DNA of 28,927 bases from the NCBI GenBank assembly GCA_937926145.1, contig CALANW010000019.1, positions 1 to 28,927 of the forward strand. Reading direction: 5' to 3'. Under the pieces are notes generated by a model. The model saw nothing but the letters and a program-made list of their open reading frames with translations, was not told where the DNA came from and searched no databases. Every line of letters begins with the position of its first letter. The stretch's first letter is position 1. The stretch is from an uncultured Ruminococcus sp. (lineage in GTDB: Bacteria > Bacillota > Clostridia > Oscillospirales > Ruminococcaceae). This document shows, piece after piece, positions 13,374-22,311 of the stretch. Made by a program: the position numbers and the translations under genes.

Positions 13374-15008
13374 TTACCCAATCATCTTAAAAAACTTCAA
13401 AGCCCCAACAATAGCCTCTTCCTTTTCCTCAGTACACTTCGGCTGTCGGGAGTCCTTAGTCTTAGCCTTGTTATAATTCTCCCGCTCAATAATGCCATAT
13501 TTCTGCTTAACCTGAGCAATGTTCAGCGAAGATACCGTCAGACCCGTATGTTCCTTGACATAAGCCTTGATCTCATCATAAGTAGCCTTGCTTTCCGCAG
13601 CGGTCAAATCAAGCTCGTCTGTTTTCAGCTCCACCTCAATATGTTGGTCACTTTTGAGTTTGGACAATAATGCCACACACTCAACATGCTTAGTCCTCGG
13701 GAACATATCCATCGCCTGCGCAGATTCAGCAATGTAACCATGTTCGCATAAGTAAGCGCAGTCGCGCGCAGCCGTCGCAGGGTTGCAGGAGATCATAACT
13801 ATCCGCTTCGGCGACATTTTCACTATCGATGAAAGCGTCTGCTCGTCACATCCCTTTCTCGGAGGGTCGGTCACGATAACGTCAGGACGGATTCCCTTTG
13901 CCGCAAGCGCTGCTGCTATCTCGCCCGAATCTCCGCATATAAATTCCGCGTTTTCAACTCCGTTCGCAGCGGCGTTTTTCTTCGCGTTTTCTACCGCCTG
14001 CGGAATTATCTCTCCGCCGATGAGCTTTTTTATCCCGTCCGACATCGACAATCCGACCGTTCCCGCACCGCAGAAAAGATCAAGCAGCGTGTCTTCACCG
14101 CTCAGCTGTGCATACTTCTTCGCAACACCGTAAAGACGCTCAGCCTGCGCAGTGTTGACCTGATAGAACGAGAGGGGAGAAATGGATATTTTCTTTTCGC
14201 ACATTATATCCTCGATATGAACGCTGCCTGCAAGCGTTATGCAGCGTTCGCCCGTGATGACATTCGTTGCTTTCGGATTTATGTTCAGAACGAAGCTTTT
14301 TATCATCGGGAATTTTTTGCAAAGCTTGTCCGCAAGCGGCTTGAAGGCAGCTGTGTCAGCCTTTGTGACGATAAGGCAGACCATTACTTCGCCGCTGTGA
14401 AAACCTCTTCTCAAATAAATATGACGAACGAGTCCCTTGCCCGTTTTTTCGTCATAGACAGGCAGCTTTTTTTCGTCAATGTAAGCGCAAATTTCGTCCG
14501 TAAGTTCCTTGAAAAGCTTCGGCTGGAGCAGGCAGTCGCCGCAGGGGACAACACGGTGGCTTCTTGGCGCAAAAAATCCGCAGACAGCCTTTCCGTTCGC
14601 ATCATAAGTGAGCGGATACTGCGCCTTGTTGCGGTAGCGTTCCGTTTCCGTGCAGCCGAGTATAGGCTCGAACGGCACATCTAAGCCGCCAAGCCGCGTA
14701 AATGCGTCTTTGACAGCCTGCTCCTTTGCCGCGAGCTCCGCTTCGTATGAGATATGACGGAAAAGACAGCCGCCGCATTTTTGGTAAACGCCGCAGCTGT
14801 TTTCGCATCGTGTTTCGGACGGTTCGAGCAGTTTGTCGATTATTCCGAAAGCATAAGTTTTGTTGACCTTGACAATTTTGCAGGAGATCACATCCCCGAC
14901 AGCGGTGAGCGGCACAAAGACCGCCATACCCTCGTCAGTTCTGCCAACGCCGCTGCCCTCGGAGGTGAGTCCAGTTATTTTCAGGGTGCAAATATCATTT
15001 TTTTTCAT
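13374..15008 (-). CDS. rlmD: 23S rRNA (uracil-5-)-methyltransferase RlmD/RumA, with extra C-terminal domain
   Basis: A 544-residue TrmA-family methylase that should form m5U in 23S rRNA. Residues 1-60 form a TRAM RNA-binding domain (ITGLTSEGSGVGR). The iron-sulfur cysteines follow (CENSCGVYQKCGGC, about 68-81). The Rossmann part has LLDLFCGAGTVGL (Cys313), DPPRKGCD, and the catalytic SCNP with nucleophile Cys408. A normal family member ends soon after MDMFPRTKHVECVALLSK (about residue 450). Here about 95 more residues follow, including DLTAAESKATYDEIKAYV, QKYGIIERENYNKAK and EEKEEAIVGALKFFKM. This tail starts right after the presumed attachment site (13673-13692) and is probably supplied by the mobile element. 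It is the last gene of the recJ operon, 18 bases after the zinc-ribbon gene. The exact member (RlmD or RlmCD-like) cannot be fixed. Confidence 0.9.
   Translation of the reverse strand: MKKNDICTLKITGLTSEGSGVGRTDEGMAVFVPLTAVGDVISCKIVKVNKTYAFGIIDKLLEPSETRCENSCGVYQKCGGCLFRHISYEAELAAKEQAVKDAFTRLGGLDVPFEPILGCTETERYRNKAQYPLTYDANGKAVCGFFAPRSHRVVPCGDCLLQPKLFKELTDEICAYIDEKKLPVYDEKTGKGLVRHIYLRRGFHSGEVMVCLIVTKADTAAFKPLADKLCKKFPMIKSFVLNINPKATNVITGERCITLAGSVHIEDIMCEKKISISPLSFYQVNTAQAERLYGVAKKYAQLSGEDTLLDLFCGAGTVGLSMSDGIKKLIGGEIIPQAVENAKKNAAANGVENAEFICGDSGEIAAALAAKGIRPDVIVTDPPRKGCDEQTLSSIVKMSPKRIVMISCNPATAARDCAYLCEHGYIAESAQAMDMFPRTKHVECVALLSKLKSDQHIEVELKTDELDLTAAESKATYDEIKAYVKEHTGLTVSSLNIAQVKQKYGIIERENYNKAKTKDSRQPKCTEEKEEAIVGALKFFKMIG
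13673..13692 (-). other. Putative attachment site within rlmD, right end of element
   Basis: The plus-strand bases CCACACACTCAACATGCTTA match 867-886 at 19 of 20 positions; the one difference is a silent CAC/CAT histidine change. It encodes KHVECV at RlmD residues 440-445, a segment conserved in TrmA-family proteins (MDMFPxTxHVExV), which suits a target site for an integrase. Confidence 0.75.
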
Positions 15009-15026
15009 AAAAATTCCTTGTGTGTT

Positions 15027-15386
15027 TTAGTCAAGCTTTTCTCCGCATTTTGCGCAGTAAACTGCATCAGCGTCATTTTCCGTAAGGCAGAATTTGCAGG
15101 TCTTGGGCTTCTTCGATTTTACGGCTTTGTCTGCATCTTCAAGCTTTGATTTAAGCTTCTTGATATCGGCAATGACTATCTTCATTCTGCCCGTTTCGTC
15201 AGCGTCGCTCTCGTGCATATTGTAGCAAAGCTTTCCAAGCTCGGTGTATTTCTCGTTGATCTTCGCACGGAGCTGTGCTCGGTCGATCTGATTCTTGGAA
15301 TAATCGATGGCTTCGGCTGTCTTTGATGCCGCCTTGTCGAAAAGATTCATTGCGTCTGCTTTAAGATTGTCAAATGTGTAAGCCAT
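15027..15386 (-). CDS. Zinc-ribbon coiled-coil protein
   Basis: A 119-residue protein with a helical, charged N-terminal 90 residues (AYTFDNLKADAMNLFDKA, then long coiled coil with IKKLKSKLEDADKAV) and a C-terminal zinc ribbon: CKFCLTENDADAVYCAKCG, two CxxC pairs. Such proteins are frequent in Clostridia; their role is not known to me. No membrane segment. The gene starts 2 bases after the hemZ stop codon, so it is translated with that operon. The start ATG 15386 has AGGAGG in front, within the end of hemZ. Confidence 0.8.
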   Translation of the reverse strand: MAYTFDNLKADAMNLFDKAASKTAEAIDYSKNQIDRAQLRAKINEKYTELGKLCYNMHESDADETGRMKIVIADIKKLKSKLEDADKAVKSKKPKTCKFCLTENDADAVYCAKCGEKLD

Positions 15387-15388
15387 AG

Positions 15389-16843
15389 TTAGCCCTCCTG
15401 TAAATAGCTCTTGTAGAACTCAAAAATTTTATCCTTTTTCTCGATCATCTTTTCATAGCGCGAAATGTATTCATAGGGGAATTTGTAGTTGAAAAGACGT
15501 TCGATCTTTCCCGTTTCGGTGTTGACAAGCTTTGTCGAACCTGCCGCTCCGACCGCTAAGATAGTCTGCGCTTCTTCCATTATATAAATGTTGTAAAGAC
15601 TCTCGAAGCCTGCCTTTGCGAAGCCGACATTTTCGAGGTTGTCAACGGTGTTTTTCTGGCGGTAGAGGTAGTAGGGGAGATACCCCTCGCCGAAAAGCTT
15701 CGCCTGACCATAATCGACCATATCCGAAATGTGCGAGTCAACGCAGCGTTCTTCCTCTCGGAAAAGATTGGACGAGCGTTTGAGCGTGAGCGTGTGGATA
15801 GTGATGCTCTCGGGGTCAAGTCCGCAAAGCTCATCTATCGTGTGAACAAAGCCGTCGTAAGTGTCGGTCGGCAGTCCTGCGATAGTGTCCATATTTATGT
15901 TGTCAAAGCCTATTTCCCGCGCAAGTCTGAACGACTTCACAACGTCAGCAGCAGTGTGCCTGCGTCCGATAGCTTTGAGAACATCATCGTTCATAGTCTG
16001 CGGATTGACGGAGATTCTCGTCGCACCGTTTTCTTTGATAACTTCAAGCTTTTTTGCCGTAATCGTGTCGGAACGCCCTGCTTCTACAGTATATTCACGA
16101 ATTTTTGAAATGTCAAAGCTTTTTTTGATCTCGCCCATAACAAGCGAAAGCTGTTCAGCGGAAAGCGTTGTCGGAGTGCCGCCGCCGATGTAGATAGTGT
16201 CAAGATCCAAACCAAGTTCGTCTGCGATCTGCGCAGTTTGACGAATCTCTTCGCAAAGCTTGTTCGCATATTCGGGAAGAAGCTTCTTCGCACTTGAACT
16301 TTCTATCGAGTGCGAAACGAACGAGCAGTATGAGCATCTCGACGGGCAGAACGGAACGGAAACATATAGTGAAAATGAACGCTTGTCAAGCGAATCAAAG
16401 TATTTTTTCTGTGTAACGGCTGTGTTGTACGCAAGTTCAAGCTTCTTGTCGGAAACATCGTATTCATCTTTTAAGCGTGCGAAAATTTCCGCCTTGGAAA
16501 GTCCCTCGTCAAGCAGAGCATTGACCTTTTTTACGGGTCTTATTCCCGTAAGCCGTCCCCACGGCGGAGTTATGCCCGTGAGTTTTCGCATAACATCGTA
16601 AAGAAGCTTGCAAAGCGCGGTTTCAACATCTTTATCATCGCTTACGAAAGCCTCTTTGCAGTCAAAACCGCCGCCGAGCGAAACCTCGCATTTCGCATTA
16701 TGGTCAGCGTAGGAAAGCACCGCAAAATCGCCGCTGCGGTCTTCTTCCTCGAATAAGAAATCAAACGTTTTTATCGGAAGAAACAGCTTCATTATCGCTT
16801 CGATCTCGTATTTGCAGCTGTTTCCCTTAAAACATATCGTCAT
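15389..16843 (-). CDS. hemZ: Radical SAM protein, coproporphyrinogen III oxidase-like HemZ
   Basis: A 484-residue radical SAM enzyme of the HemN/HemZ group. The 4Fe-4S cluster motif is CPSRCSYC (Cys166, Cys170, Cys173), in the family context LYVSVPFC and CSFVSHS. A glycine-rich SAM-binding strand (TIYIGGGTPTTL) and NPQTMN follow. The N-terminal 155 residues form the extra domain typical of HemZ (GITPPWGRLTGIRPVKKV). HemZ was named for oxygen-independent haem synthesis in Bacillus; in many clostridia the true reaction is unproven. The start is taken as ATG 16843, behind AAAGG, which overlaps the end of the MBL gene by 17 bases; TTG 16849 is possible. Second radical SAM enzyme of this superfamily in the window (see hemW). 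Confidence 0.9.
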   Translation of the reverse strand: MTICFKGNSCKYEIEAIMKLFLPIKTFDFLFEEEDRSGDFAVLSYADHNAKCEVSLGGGFDCKEAFVSDDKDVETALCKLLYDVMRKLTGITPPWGRLTGIRPVKKVNALLDEGLSKAEIFARLKDEYDVSDKKLELAYNTAVTQKKYFDSLDKRSFSLYVSVPFCPSRCSYCSFVSHSIESSSAKKLLPEYANKLCEEIRQTAQIADELGLDLDTIYIGGGTPTTLSAEQLSLVMGEIKKSFDISKIREYTVEAGRSDTITAKKLEVIKENGATRISVNPQTMNDDVLKAIGRRHTAADVVKSFRLAREIGFDNINMDTIAGLPTDTYDGFVHTIDELCGLDPESITIHTLTLKRSSNLFREEERCVDSHISDMVDYGQAKLFGEGYLPYYLYRQKNTVDNLENVGFAKAGFESLYNIYIMEEAQTILAVGAAGSTKLVNTETGKIERLFNYKFPYEYISRYEKMIEKKDKIFEFYKSYLQEG

Positions 16844-17480
16844 AGTCAAAGCCTTTCATAAAAGGGTTAAATTTTCTTTCGTTTGAAAGAGTGGAGCGGT
16901 CGCCGTGACCGGATAAAAGAACATAATCTTTGCCAAGATTATCAAGCATTTTAAGGCTCTCATTGAGCTTTATACTGTTTCCGTCGGGCATATCTGTCCT
17001 GCCTGCCGACATCTTGAAAAGCGTATCGCCGCTGAACATTGCTTCGCCGCAGATATAGCATACCGAGCCGCTCGTGTGTCCCGGTGTGTGCAGAACTTTG
17101 AACGAAAGCTCGTCAAGCGTGATGATATCACCGTCCGAAATCTTTTTCGCACCGCTGAAATGCTCAACGGGTTTGTCGTAATAATCCGAAAAGTATTCGG
17201 AAAGGTTGAGGTAATCGTCCGAAAGCTTCTTTTCGTCCATTTCGTGAATATAGACCTCTGCACCCGTTTCTTTTGCAAGAAAAGCGAGCGATTCAATGTG
17301 GTCGCAGTGACCGTGCGTGAGGAGAATTTTCTTTATCGAAGCGCCGTTTTTCTCCGCTTCGGCGAGAATTCTCTCGCCGCCTCTCGGAGCATCGATAAGA
17401 GCGGCATTTCCGCTGTCGGAGATGACAAGGTAGCAGTTCGTGCCGAAAATTCCGCCCGAATTTATCATTACAGTTTTCAT
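16827..17480 (-). CDS. MBL-fold metallo-hydrolase (glyoxalase II-like)
   Basis: A 217-residue metallo-beta-lactamase-fold hydrolase. The metal ligands are clear: THGHCDHI (HxHxDH, about residues 53-60), TPGHTSG (about 132), GDTLF (about 150) and a final SGHGDRSTL (about 192). The length and motifs match the YcbL/glyoxalase II-like group, which cleaves thioesters such as S-lactoylglutathione; the substrate here is unknown, since clostridia usually lack glutathione. It lies between relA (11-base gap) and hemZ (17-base overlap), which suggests tight co-expression in the recJ operon. Confidence 0.9.
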   Translation of the reverse strand: MKTVMINSGGIFGTNCYLVISDSGNAALIDAPRGGERILAEAEKNGASIKKILLTHGHCDHIESLAFLAKETGAEVYIHEMDEKKLSDDYLNLSEYFSDYYDKPVEHFSGAKKISDGDIITLDELSFKVLHTPGHTSGSVCYICGEAMFSGDTLFKMSAGRTDMPDGNSIKLNESLKMLDNLGKDYVLLSGHGDRSTLSNERKFNPFMKGFDYDDMF

Positions 17481-17491
17481 ATTTTTTATCC

Positions 17492-19693
17492 TTAATTTTT
17501 AAAAGTACGGTCAACGCTTATAACATCGGGCAGCTTGCGTATCTTCGCAATAATGTTGTTGAGCTGTGCAACGCCTGCCGCATTTATCGTCGCAAGAACG
17601 TTGGAGTTGCCGTTTTTGAGCATACTTACGGAAATGTTCGTGAGCGGAATGTGAAGCTCCGCCATAAGCTTTGTTATGTCGGCGATGATGAGCATATTTT
17701 CCTTTGCAACAATGTCAAGGATAACACGGTAAGTCGTTTCGTTGCTCGTTGCAGATGCCCATTTTGCCTCGACCCAGCGCTCGGGTTCTTTTCCGTCTTT
17801 CATTGCGGCAAGATAGGTCGGGCAGTCCTGCTTATGAATGGAAACGCCGTGCCCTTTTGTGATAAAGCCGACAATATCATCACCCGGGAGCGGATTACAG
17901 CACTGCGCAAACTTGACGATGATGTTGTTTTCACCCTCAACGATAACGCCCGAGCTGCTCTTGGACGGCTTGGAATTGCCCTTGACTTCGGCAATATCGG
18001 GCTGAGCATAATATTTGAGGTATTTGTCCTTCAAGCGCTGCATTATGCGTGAAAGGATAACGCCGCCGTAGCCGATGGCAGCATAGAAATCATCGACTGT
18101 CGAGCAGTTGTGGCGCTTCATATCATCGGCGAGGAATTCGGGGAGCTGCTCGTCCGAAAGGTGGATAAAGTTGCGCTTGAACTCCTTTTCCAACTCGTTA
18201 CGACCCTGAACGATATTTTCCTCACGGCGCTCTTTCTTGAACCATGAGCGAATTTTAGATTTCGCTTCATTCGTGCGGCAGATATCGAGCCATGCTCTGT
18301 TCGGAGCGTGGTTTTCGTCATTCGATGTGATAATTTCAACAATTTCACCCGTTTTGAGCTGATAATCGAGCGAAACGAGCTTTCCGTCAACCTTTGCGCC
18401 TTTCATCTTGTTGCCGACCTGCGTGTGGATAGCGTAGGCAAAGTCAACGATAGTCGAGCCAACAGGGAGAGTTATCATATCGCCCTTTGGAGTGAACGCA
18501 AAAATATCTTCGGGGGAAAGGTCATTCTTAATAGTGCGGACGATCTCCTCAACATCATCGGTTTCCTGCTGTGCTTCGATGATCTGACGTATCCATGCAA
18601 GACGACCCTCGAGCTTGTCCTTGCCGCTGATGCCCTCTTTGTATTTCCAGTGCGCAGCGATACCGTATTCAGCGGTATGATGCATTTCCCAAGTTCTTAT
18701 CTGAACTTCAAAAGGGATTCCCTCGCGTCCGATAACGGTCGTGTGGAGCGACTGATACATATTCGCTTTAGGTGTTGCAATATAATCCTTGAAGCGGTTC
18801 GGGATAGGTCGGAACATATCGTGAATGATTCCGAGCGCGTTATAACATTCCGCAACCGTGTTCACGATTATACGAACAGCATATTTATCATAAATTTCAT
18901 CAAAGCTTTTGCCCTGAATGAATGCTTTCTTGTAAATGCCATAGATAGATTTTACTCGACCGTCTATCTGCGGCTCACTGCCGAAGTTTTCTTCCTTGAA
19001 GCGTGCTGCGATCTCAGCCTTTATCGACTCGATGAAAGCTTCGCGCTTGTCGCTGCGAATTTCAAGCATACGCTCTATCTCGCTGTAAGCATAAGGGTCA
19101 AGGTAGCGGAACGCGATATCCTCGATCTCGTCTTTGAGCGCTTTCATACCAAGACGGTTCGCGATAGGCGCATAAATATTCATCGTTTCAAGAGCGGTGT
19201 TGCGCTGTTTTGCGGCAGGTCGGTACTGTAAGGTACGCATATTGTGAAGTCGGTCACAAAGCTTGATGATGATGACACGGATATCCTGCGACATCGCAAG
19301 GAGTATCTTTCTCACATTCTCCGCCTGCTGTTCTTCTCTGGTGAAAAGCGGAATTTTGCCGAGCTTTGTAACGCCGTCAACGAGCATTGCAACATCCTGA
19401 CCGAAAAGCTTCTTTATCTCGTCAAGCGTTACATCGGTGTCCTCGACAACATCGTGGAGGAGCGCCGCACAGATAGTATCGGTGTCCATTCCGAATTCAA
19501 GCAGGATATAAGCGACCGCAAGCGGGTGGGTGATGTAAGGCTCACCAGAGGAACGCACCTGATTTGCGTGTGCCTTTGCCGCAAATTCGTAGGAAGAAAT
19601 TATCTTGCTGAGGTCATACTGCTTTTCCTCATCAAGTATCTTCTGGATTATCATATCAATGGTGTATATGGTTTCAGGCTTGTTGTTAGTCAT
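17492..19693 (-). CDS. relA: Bifunctional (p)ppGpp synthetase/hydrolase, RelA/SpoT
   Basis: A 733-residue long RSH enzyme of the stringent response. The HD hydrolase part has THPLAVA (His56), HDVVEDT (80-86) and LCDRLHNMRTL, so hydrolysis should be active. The synthetase part has GRVKSIYGIYKK, YAVRII, PNRFKDYIATPKANMYQSLH and the EVQIRTWEMHHTAEYGIAAHW segment. TGS (ITLPVGSTIVDFAYAIH), a zinc-finger region (FAQCCNPLPGDDIVGF) and a C-terminal ACT domain follow. This is a full-length bifunctional Rel as usual in Firmicutes. ATG 19693 is preferred over ATG 19705 because GGAAAGGA then lies 12 bases upstream instead of touching the start codon. It follows recJ by about 25 bases. Confidence 0.95.
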   Translation of the reverse strand: MTNNKPETIYTIDMIIQKILDEEKQYDLSKIISSYEFAAKAHANQVRSSGEPYITHPLAVAYILLEFGMDTDTICAALLHDVVEDTDVTLDEIKKLFGQDVAMLVDGVTKLGKIPLFTREEQQAENVRKILLAMSQDIRVIIIKLCDRLHNMRTLQYRPAAKQRNTALETMNIYAPIANRLGMKALKDEIEDIAFRYLDPYAYSEIERMLEIRSDKREAFIESIKAEIAARFKEENFGSEPQIDGRVKSIYGIYKKAFIQGKSFDEIYDKYAVRIIVNTVAECYNALGIIHDMFRPIPNRFKDYIATPKANMYQSLHTTVIGREGIPFEVQIRTWEMHHTAEYGIAAHWKYKEGISGKDKLEGRLAWIRQIIEAQQETDDVEEIVRTIKNDLSPEDIFAFTPKGDMITLPVGSTIVDFAYAIHTQVGNKMKGAKVDGKLVSLDYQLKTGEIVEIITSNDENHAPNRAWLDICRTNEAKSKIRSWFKKERREENIVQGRNELEKEFKRNFIHLSDEQLPEFLADDMKRHNCSTVDDFYAAIGYGGVILSRIMQRLKDKYLKYYAQPDIAEVKGNSKPSKSSSGVIVEGENNIIVKFAQCCNPLPGDDIVGFITKGHGVSIHKQDCPTYLAAMKDGKEPERWVEAKWASATSNETTYRVILDIVAKENMLIIADITKLMAELHIPLTNISVSMLKNGNSNVLATINAAGVAQLNNIIAKIRKLPDVISVDRTFKN

Positions 19694-19718
19694 AAATATG
19701 ACCATTCCTTTCCGAGAT

Positions 19719-21761
19719 TCAGTTTATAAGCGCCGCAAATGATTGATAAATTTTTGAGCTTTCGATAGCCGCTTTTGGCGGGTTTTTGATGAATGTTATC
19801 CTGTCGCTCCATATTTCGTATGTAATAAATCCAAGCTCGGTGAAAATATCGACCGCGATCCTCAGCTTGCAGTAGGAGATAACATTTTCGTCCAGCTGTC
19901 CGAAAAGCTCATCGGACGAAATAACGCCGAACTTTGCGATGGTTTTGTATATAAGTATAAGCTCATCTCTCGTTGGCAACGCGCGTTTCGCAAGTGCAGG
20001 TTCAACGCCTTCGCCACGCTTGAACTGCTCGTAAGCCGCCTTTGCGTTGAAGTATTTGAGCTGTGAAACATTGCTGCTCCGCATATCGGCAATGCGCATA
20101 CTAACGCTTTTTCTTCCGTTGAAAACGTTGATGCCAAACGAAGCGAGCAGGTCGAGCGTGTCGCCTTTTCTGTAAAGTATGTCTTCCGCCTTTGTGCCGA
20201 AAAGCAAGCCTTCAAGCATCGTTCCGCCGTAATTAAGCCGAAGCTTTGTGTGTATCCCGCCCGAAAGGGGTACAATATCCGTAAGAACGGCTTTTCGTAT
20301 AAGAAATATCGGCTGACGGCTTCCTTCGCCGAACGGTTCGAGCGAAGAAAGCGAGCTTATCGCATCAAGCGAAAGTTCATTCGGGAGAATTATTTTATCC
20401 GCACGGATAGTTAAAACGGGCGGAGCAGGGTAGTGTTCAGCGGCAAATTTCTGCATAGTATCTTTGAAGTTTCCGATGTTTTCTTTGAGAAGCGAGAATC
20501 CTCCCGCACCGACGTGACCGCCGAATTTCGTAAGATGATCTCCGCAGGCGGCAAGCGCTTCATAGATAGAGAAGCCCTCGACCGAACGTGCAGAACCCCT
20601 CGCTTCATCACCATCGTCCGAAAGCAGGAAAACGGGTTTCCCGAAGCGTTCGACAAGCCTTGCCGCAACGATGCCAATAACTCCGTGATGCCAACCCTCG
20701 CCGTATATAACAAGCACTCGGTCATATAAAATCTCGGGCGAAGCTGAGATGCTTTCCTCTATCGAAGCAAGTATCTGCTCTTCGGCGGCTTTTCTCTCGC
20801 TGTTCAGACGGTCAAGCTTGTCTGCAAGCTCTTCCGCGCGCTGTTCATCGTCCGTGAGGAAAAGCTCCACCGCGTCCGATGCCGAACCGAAGCGTCCCGA
20901 AGCGTTTATCCTCGGAATAATCGAAAAGGAAACATCGACCGATGAAAGTCTATCCTTGACATTAGCCTTTTTCATAAGCGCCTGCAAGCCGAGATTTTCC
21001 GTGTTTCTCAGGTAATGCAGACCGTTCTCGACAATAAAACGGTTCTCACCCGTGAGCGGAACAACGTCCGCGATAGTCGCAAGCGCCGCAAAATCGGAGA
21101 ACTGTTCAAGCGCCGCACTGTAATCTCCGCCGTCCATTGCCGCAATAAGCTTCAATGCGACCGCACAGCCGCAAAGATCCTTGTAGAGCGAGGTGCAGTC
21201 GGTTCTGTGAGGATCAACGACCGCGAGTGCATCGGGGAGGGTTTCGCCCGGCTGGTGGTGGTCGGTGACAACGACTTTCATTCCCAGTTTATTCGCAAGC
21301 TTTACTTCGCTGACAGCGGAAATTCCGTTATCGACCGTTACGATAAGCTGAACGCCGTCCTCGGCAAGCTCCCGTATGCCCTTTTCGCACAAACCGTAGC
21401 CGTCCGAGCGCATATTGATGTAGTATCTGACATTCGCGCCAAGACATTCAAGATAAGAATATAAAATGGTAGTCGCCGTGATGCCGTCGCAGTCATAATC
21501 GCCGTAAACGCATATATATTCGCCGTTGTCAACAGCTTCAAGCACTGCATCTGCCGCAGCTTTCATATCTTTGGTGAGGAACGGGTCGGAAAGCGCAGGC
21601 TGGCTGTTGTCTTTTCTGAAATTGAAAAAGTCACACGCTTTTTGAACGCTGTTTATCCCTCTCGATACAAGTACAGACGAGCAGAGAGGGGAAAGTCCGC
21701 ATTGTTTTGCAAGTTCCGCCGAAGCCGCGTCATCAGGTTTGCCTATGATCCATTTTTTCAT
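19719..21761 (-). CDS. recJ: Single-stranded-DNA-specific exonuclease RecJ
   Basis: A 680-residue 5'-3' ssDNA exonuclease used in recombination and repair. DHH phosphoesterase motifs: VYGDYDCDGITAT (Asp88, Asp90, Asp92), VTVDNGIS, VTDHHQPGE (Asp167, His168, His169) and NASGRFGSA. The DHHA1 domain has GWHHGVIGIVAARL and KFGGHVGAGGFSL. An OB-fold domain and a C-terminal extension of about 110 residues follow, as in Firmicutes RecJ. First gene of the minus-strand operon, with an extended -10 promoter at 21806-21814. The ATG at 21761 follows AAGGGATAAG. The pairing with relA downstream is common in Clostridia. Confidence 0.95.
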   Translation of the reverse strand: MKKWIIGKPDDAASAELAKQCGLSPLCSSVLVSRGINSVQKACDFFNFRKDNSQPALSDPFLTKDMKAAADAVLEAVDNGEYICVYGDYDCDGITATTILYSYLECLGANVRYYINMRSDGYGLCEKGIRELAEDGVQLIVTVDNGISAVSEVKLANKLGMKVVVTDHHQPGETLPDALAVVDPHRTDCTSLYKDLCGCAVALKLIAAMDGGDYSAALEQFSDFAALATIADVVPLTGENRFIVENGLHYLRNTENLGLQALMKKANVKDRLSSVDVSFSIIPRINASGRFGSASDAVELFLTDDEQRAEELADKLDRLNSERKAAEEQILASIEESISASPEILYDRVLVIYGEGWHHGVIGIVAARLVERFGKPVFLLSDDGDEARGSARSVEGFSIYEALAACGDHLTKFGGHVGAGGFSLLKENIGNFKDTMQKFAAEHYPAPPVLTIRADKIILPNELSLDAISSLSSLEPFGEGSRQPIFLIRKAVLTDIVPLSGGIHTKLRLNYGGTMLEGLLFGTKAEDILYRKGDTLDLLASFGINVFNGRKSVSMRIADMRSSNVSQLKYFNAKAAYEQFKRGEGVEPALAKRALPTRDELILIYKTIAKFGVISSDELFGQLDENVISYCKLRIAVDIFTELGFITYEIWSDRITFIKNPPKAAIESSKIYQSFAALIN

Positions 21762-21805
21762 ATATCTTATCCCTTATAATTTATATCTGAAAATAATTAT
21801 CTTTA

Positions 21806-21814
21806 ATTATACCA
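21806..21814 (-). promoter_or_regulatory. Extended -10 promoter of recJ operon
   Basis: On the minus strand, TGGTATAAT: TATAAT at 21811-21806 with TG one base before it. No good -35 box is visible. It lies about 45 bases before recJ and is the only candidate I see for the six-gene operon down to rlmD. Confidence 0.6.
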
Positions 21815-21891
21815 GTCTGTCGAAAAAGGTTACTGCATTTGTGCAAAATAACAAAAAGGCATAAAATATCATTGCATGAAAGCTATACAAA

Positions 21892-22024
21892 GGGACGCTC
21901 TCTCTTGCAGAGCGTCCCCTCTTAAAAAACAGTCCACTGGACTGTTTTTTAATTCACCCCTTGCAGAGCGCCTTCGTGTAGGGGAGTTTCGCACTCTGCG
22001 GAGTGCGACCAAGGGCTTTGCCCT
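21892..22024. repeat. Cluster of four hairpins, likely dispersed intergenic repeat
   Basis: Four inverted repeats in 133 bases: GGGACGCTCT/AGAGCGTCCC (21892-21918); AAAAAACAGTCCA/TGGACTGTTTTTT (21924-21950), which reads as a bidirectional terminator; CGCACTC/GAGTGCG (21990-22007); and AGGGC/GCCCT (22012-22024). TTGCAGAGCG occurs twice (21905 and 21961). The sequence after it (GGACACCCACCACCCTTTAA) belongs, as far as I recall, to a family of GC-rich intergenic repeats of Ruminococcus-type genomes. The rest of the 620-base gap (22080-22300) is AT-rich and shows no gene. Confidence 0.6.
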
Positions 22025-22311
22025 CTGGACACCCACCACCCTTTAAAAAGCGTGGACGTAAACTCTGCTTTGAAATTTGTGCATCTTTTTTCTATAACCT
22101 ACTTTTTCAACATGCTGAAATAATCATCTTTAATTATACTATATTATTGCAGAATAATCAATAGAAATCTGATTAATTTGCGCTTCGACATAAATTTTTT
22201 GCACCAAAACAGCAAAATTATCAAAAATATATGTGGAAAACCTTGTTGATTATGTTAAAAAAGCAGAAATTAATGTTTTTCAGAAAATCTATATCCTATT
22301 AAAGAAACTTG

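Noticed and set aside
18308..19231. Open frame of 307 codons on the plus strand opposite relA
   Set aside because: Antisense to clear relA motifs; composition reflects relA codon pattern and no ribosome site or family is visible.
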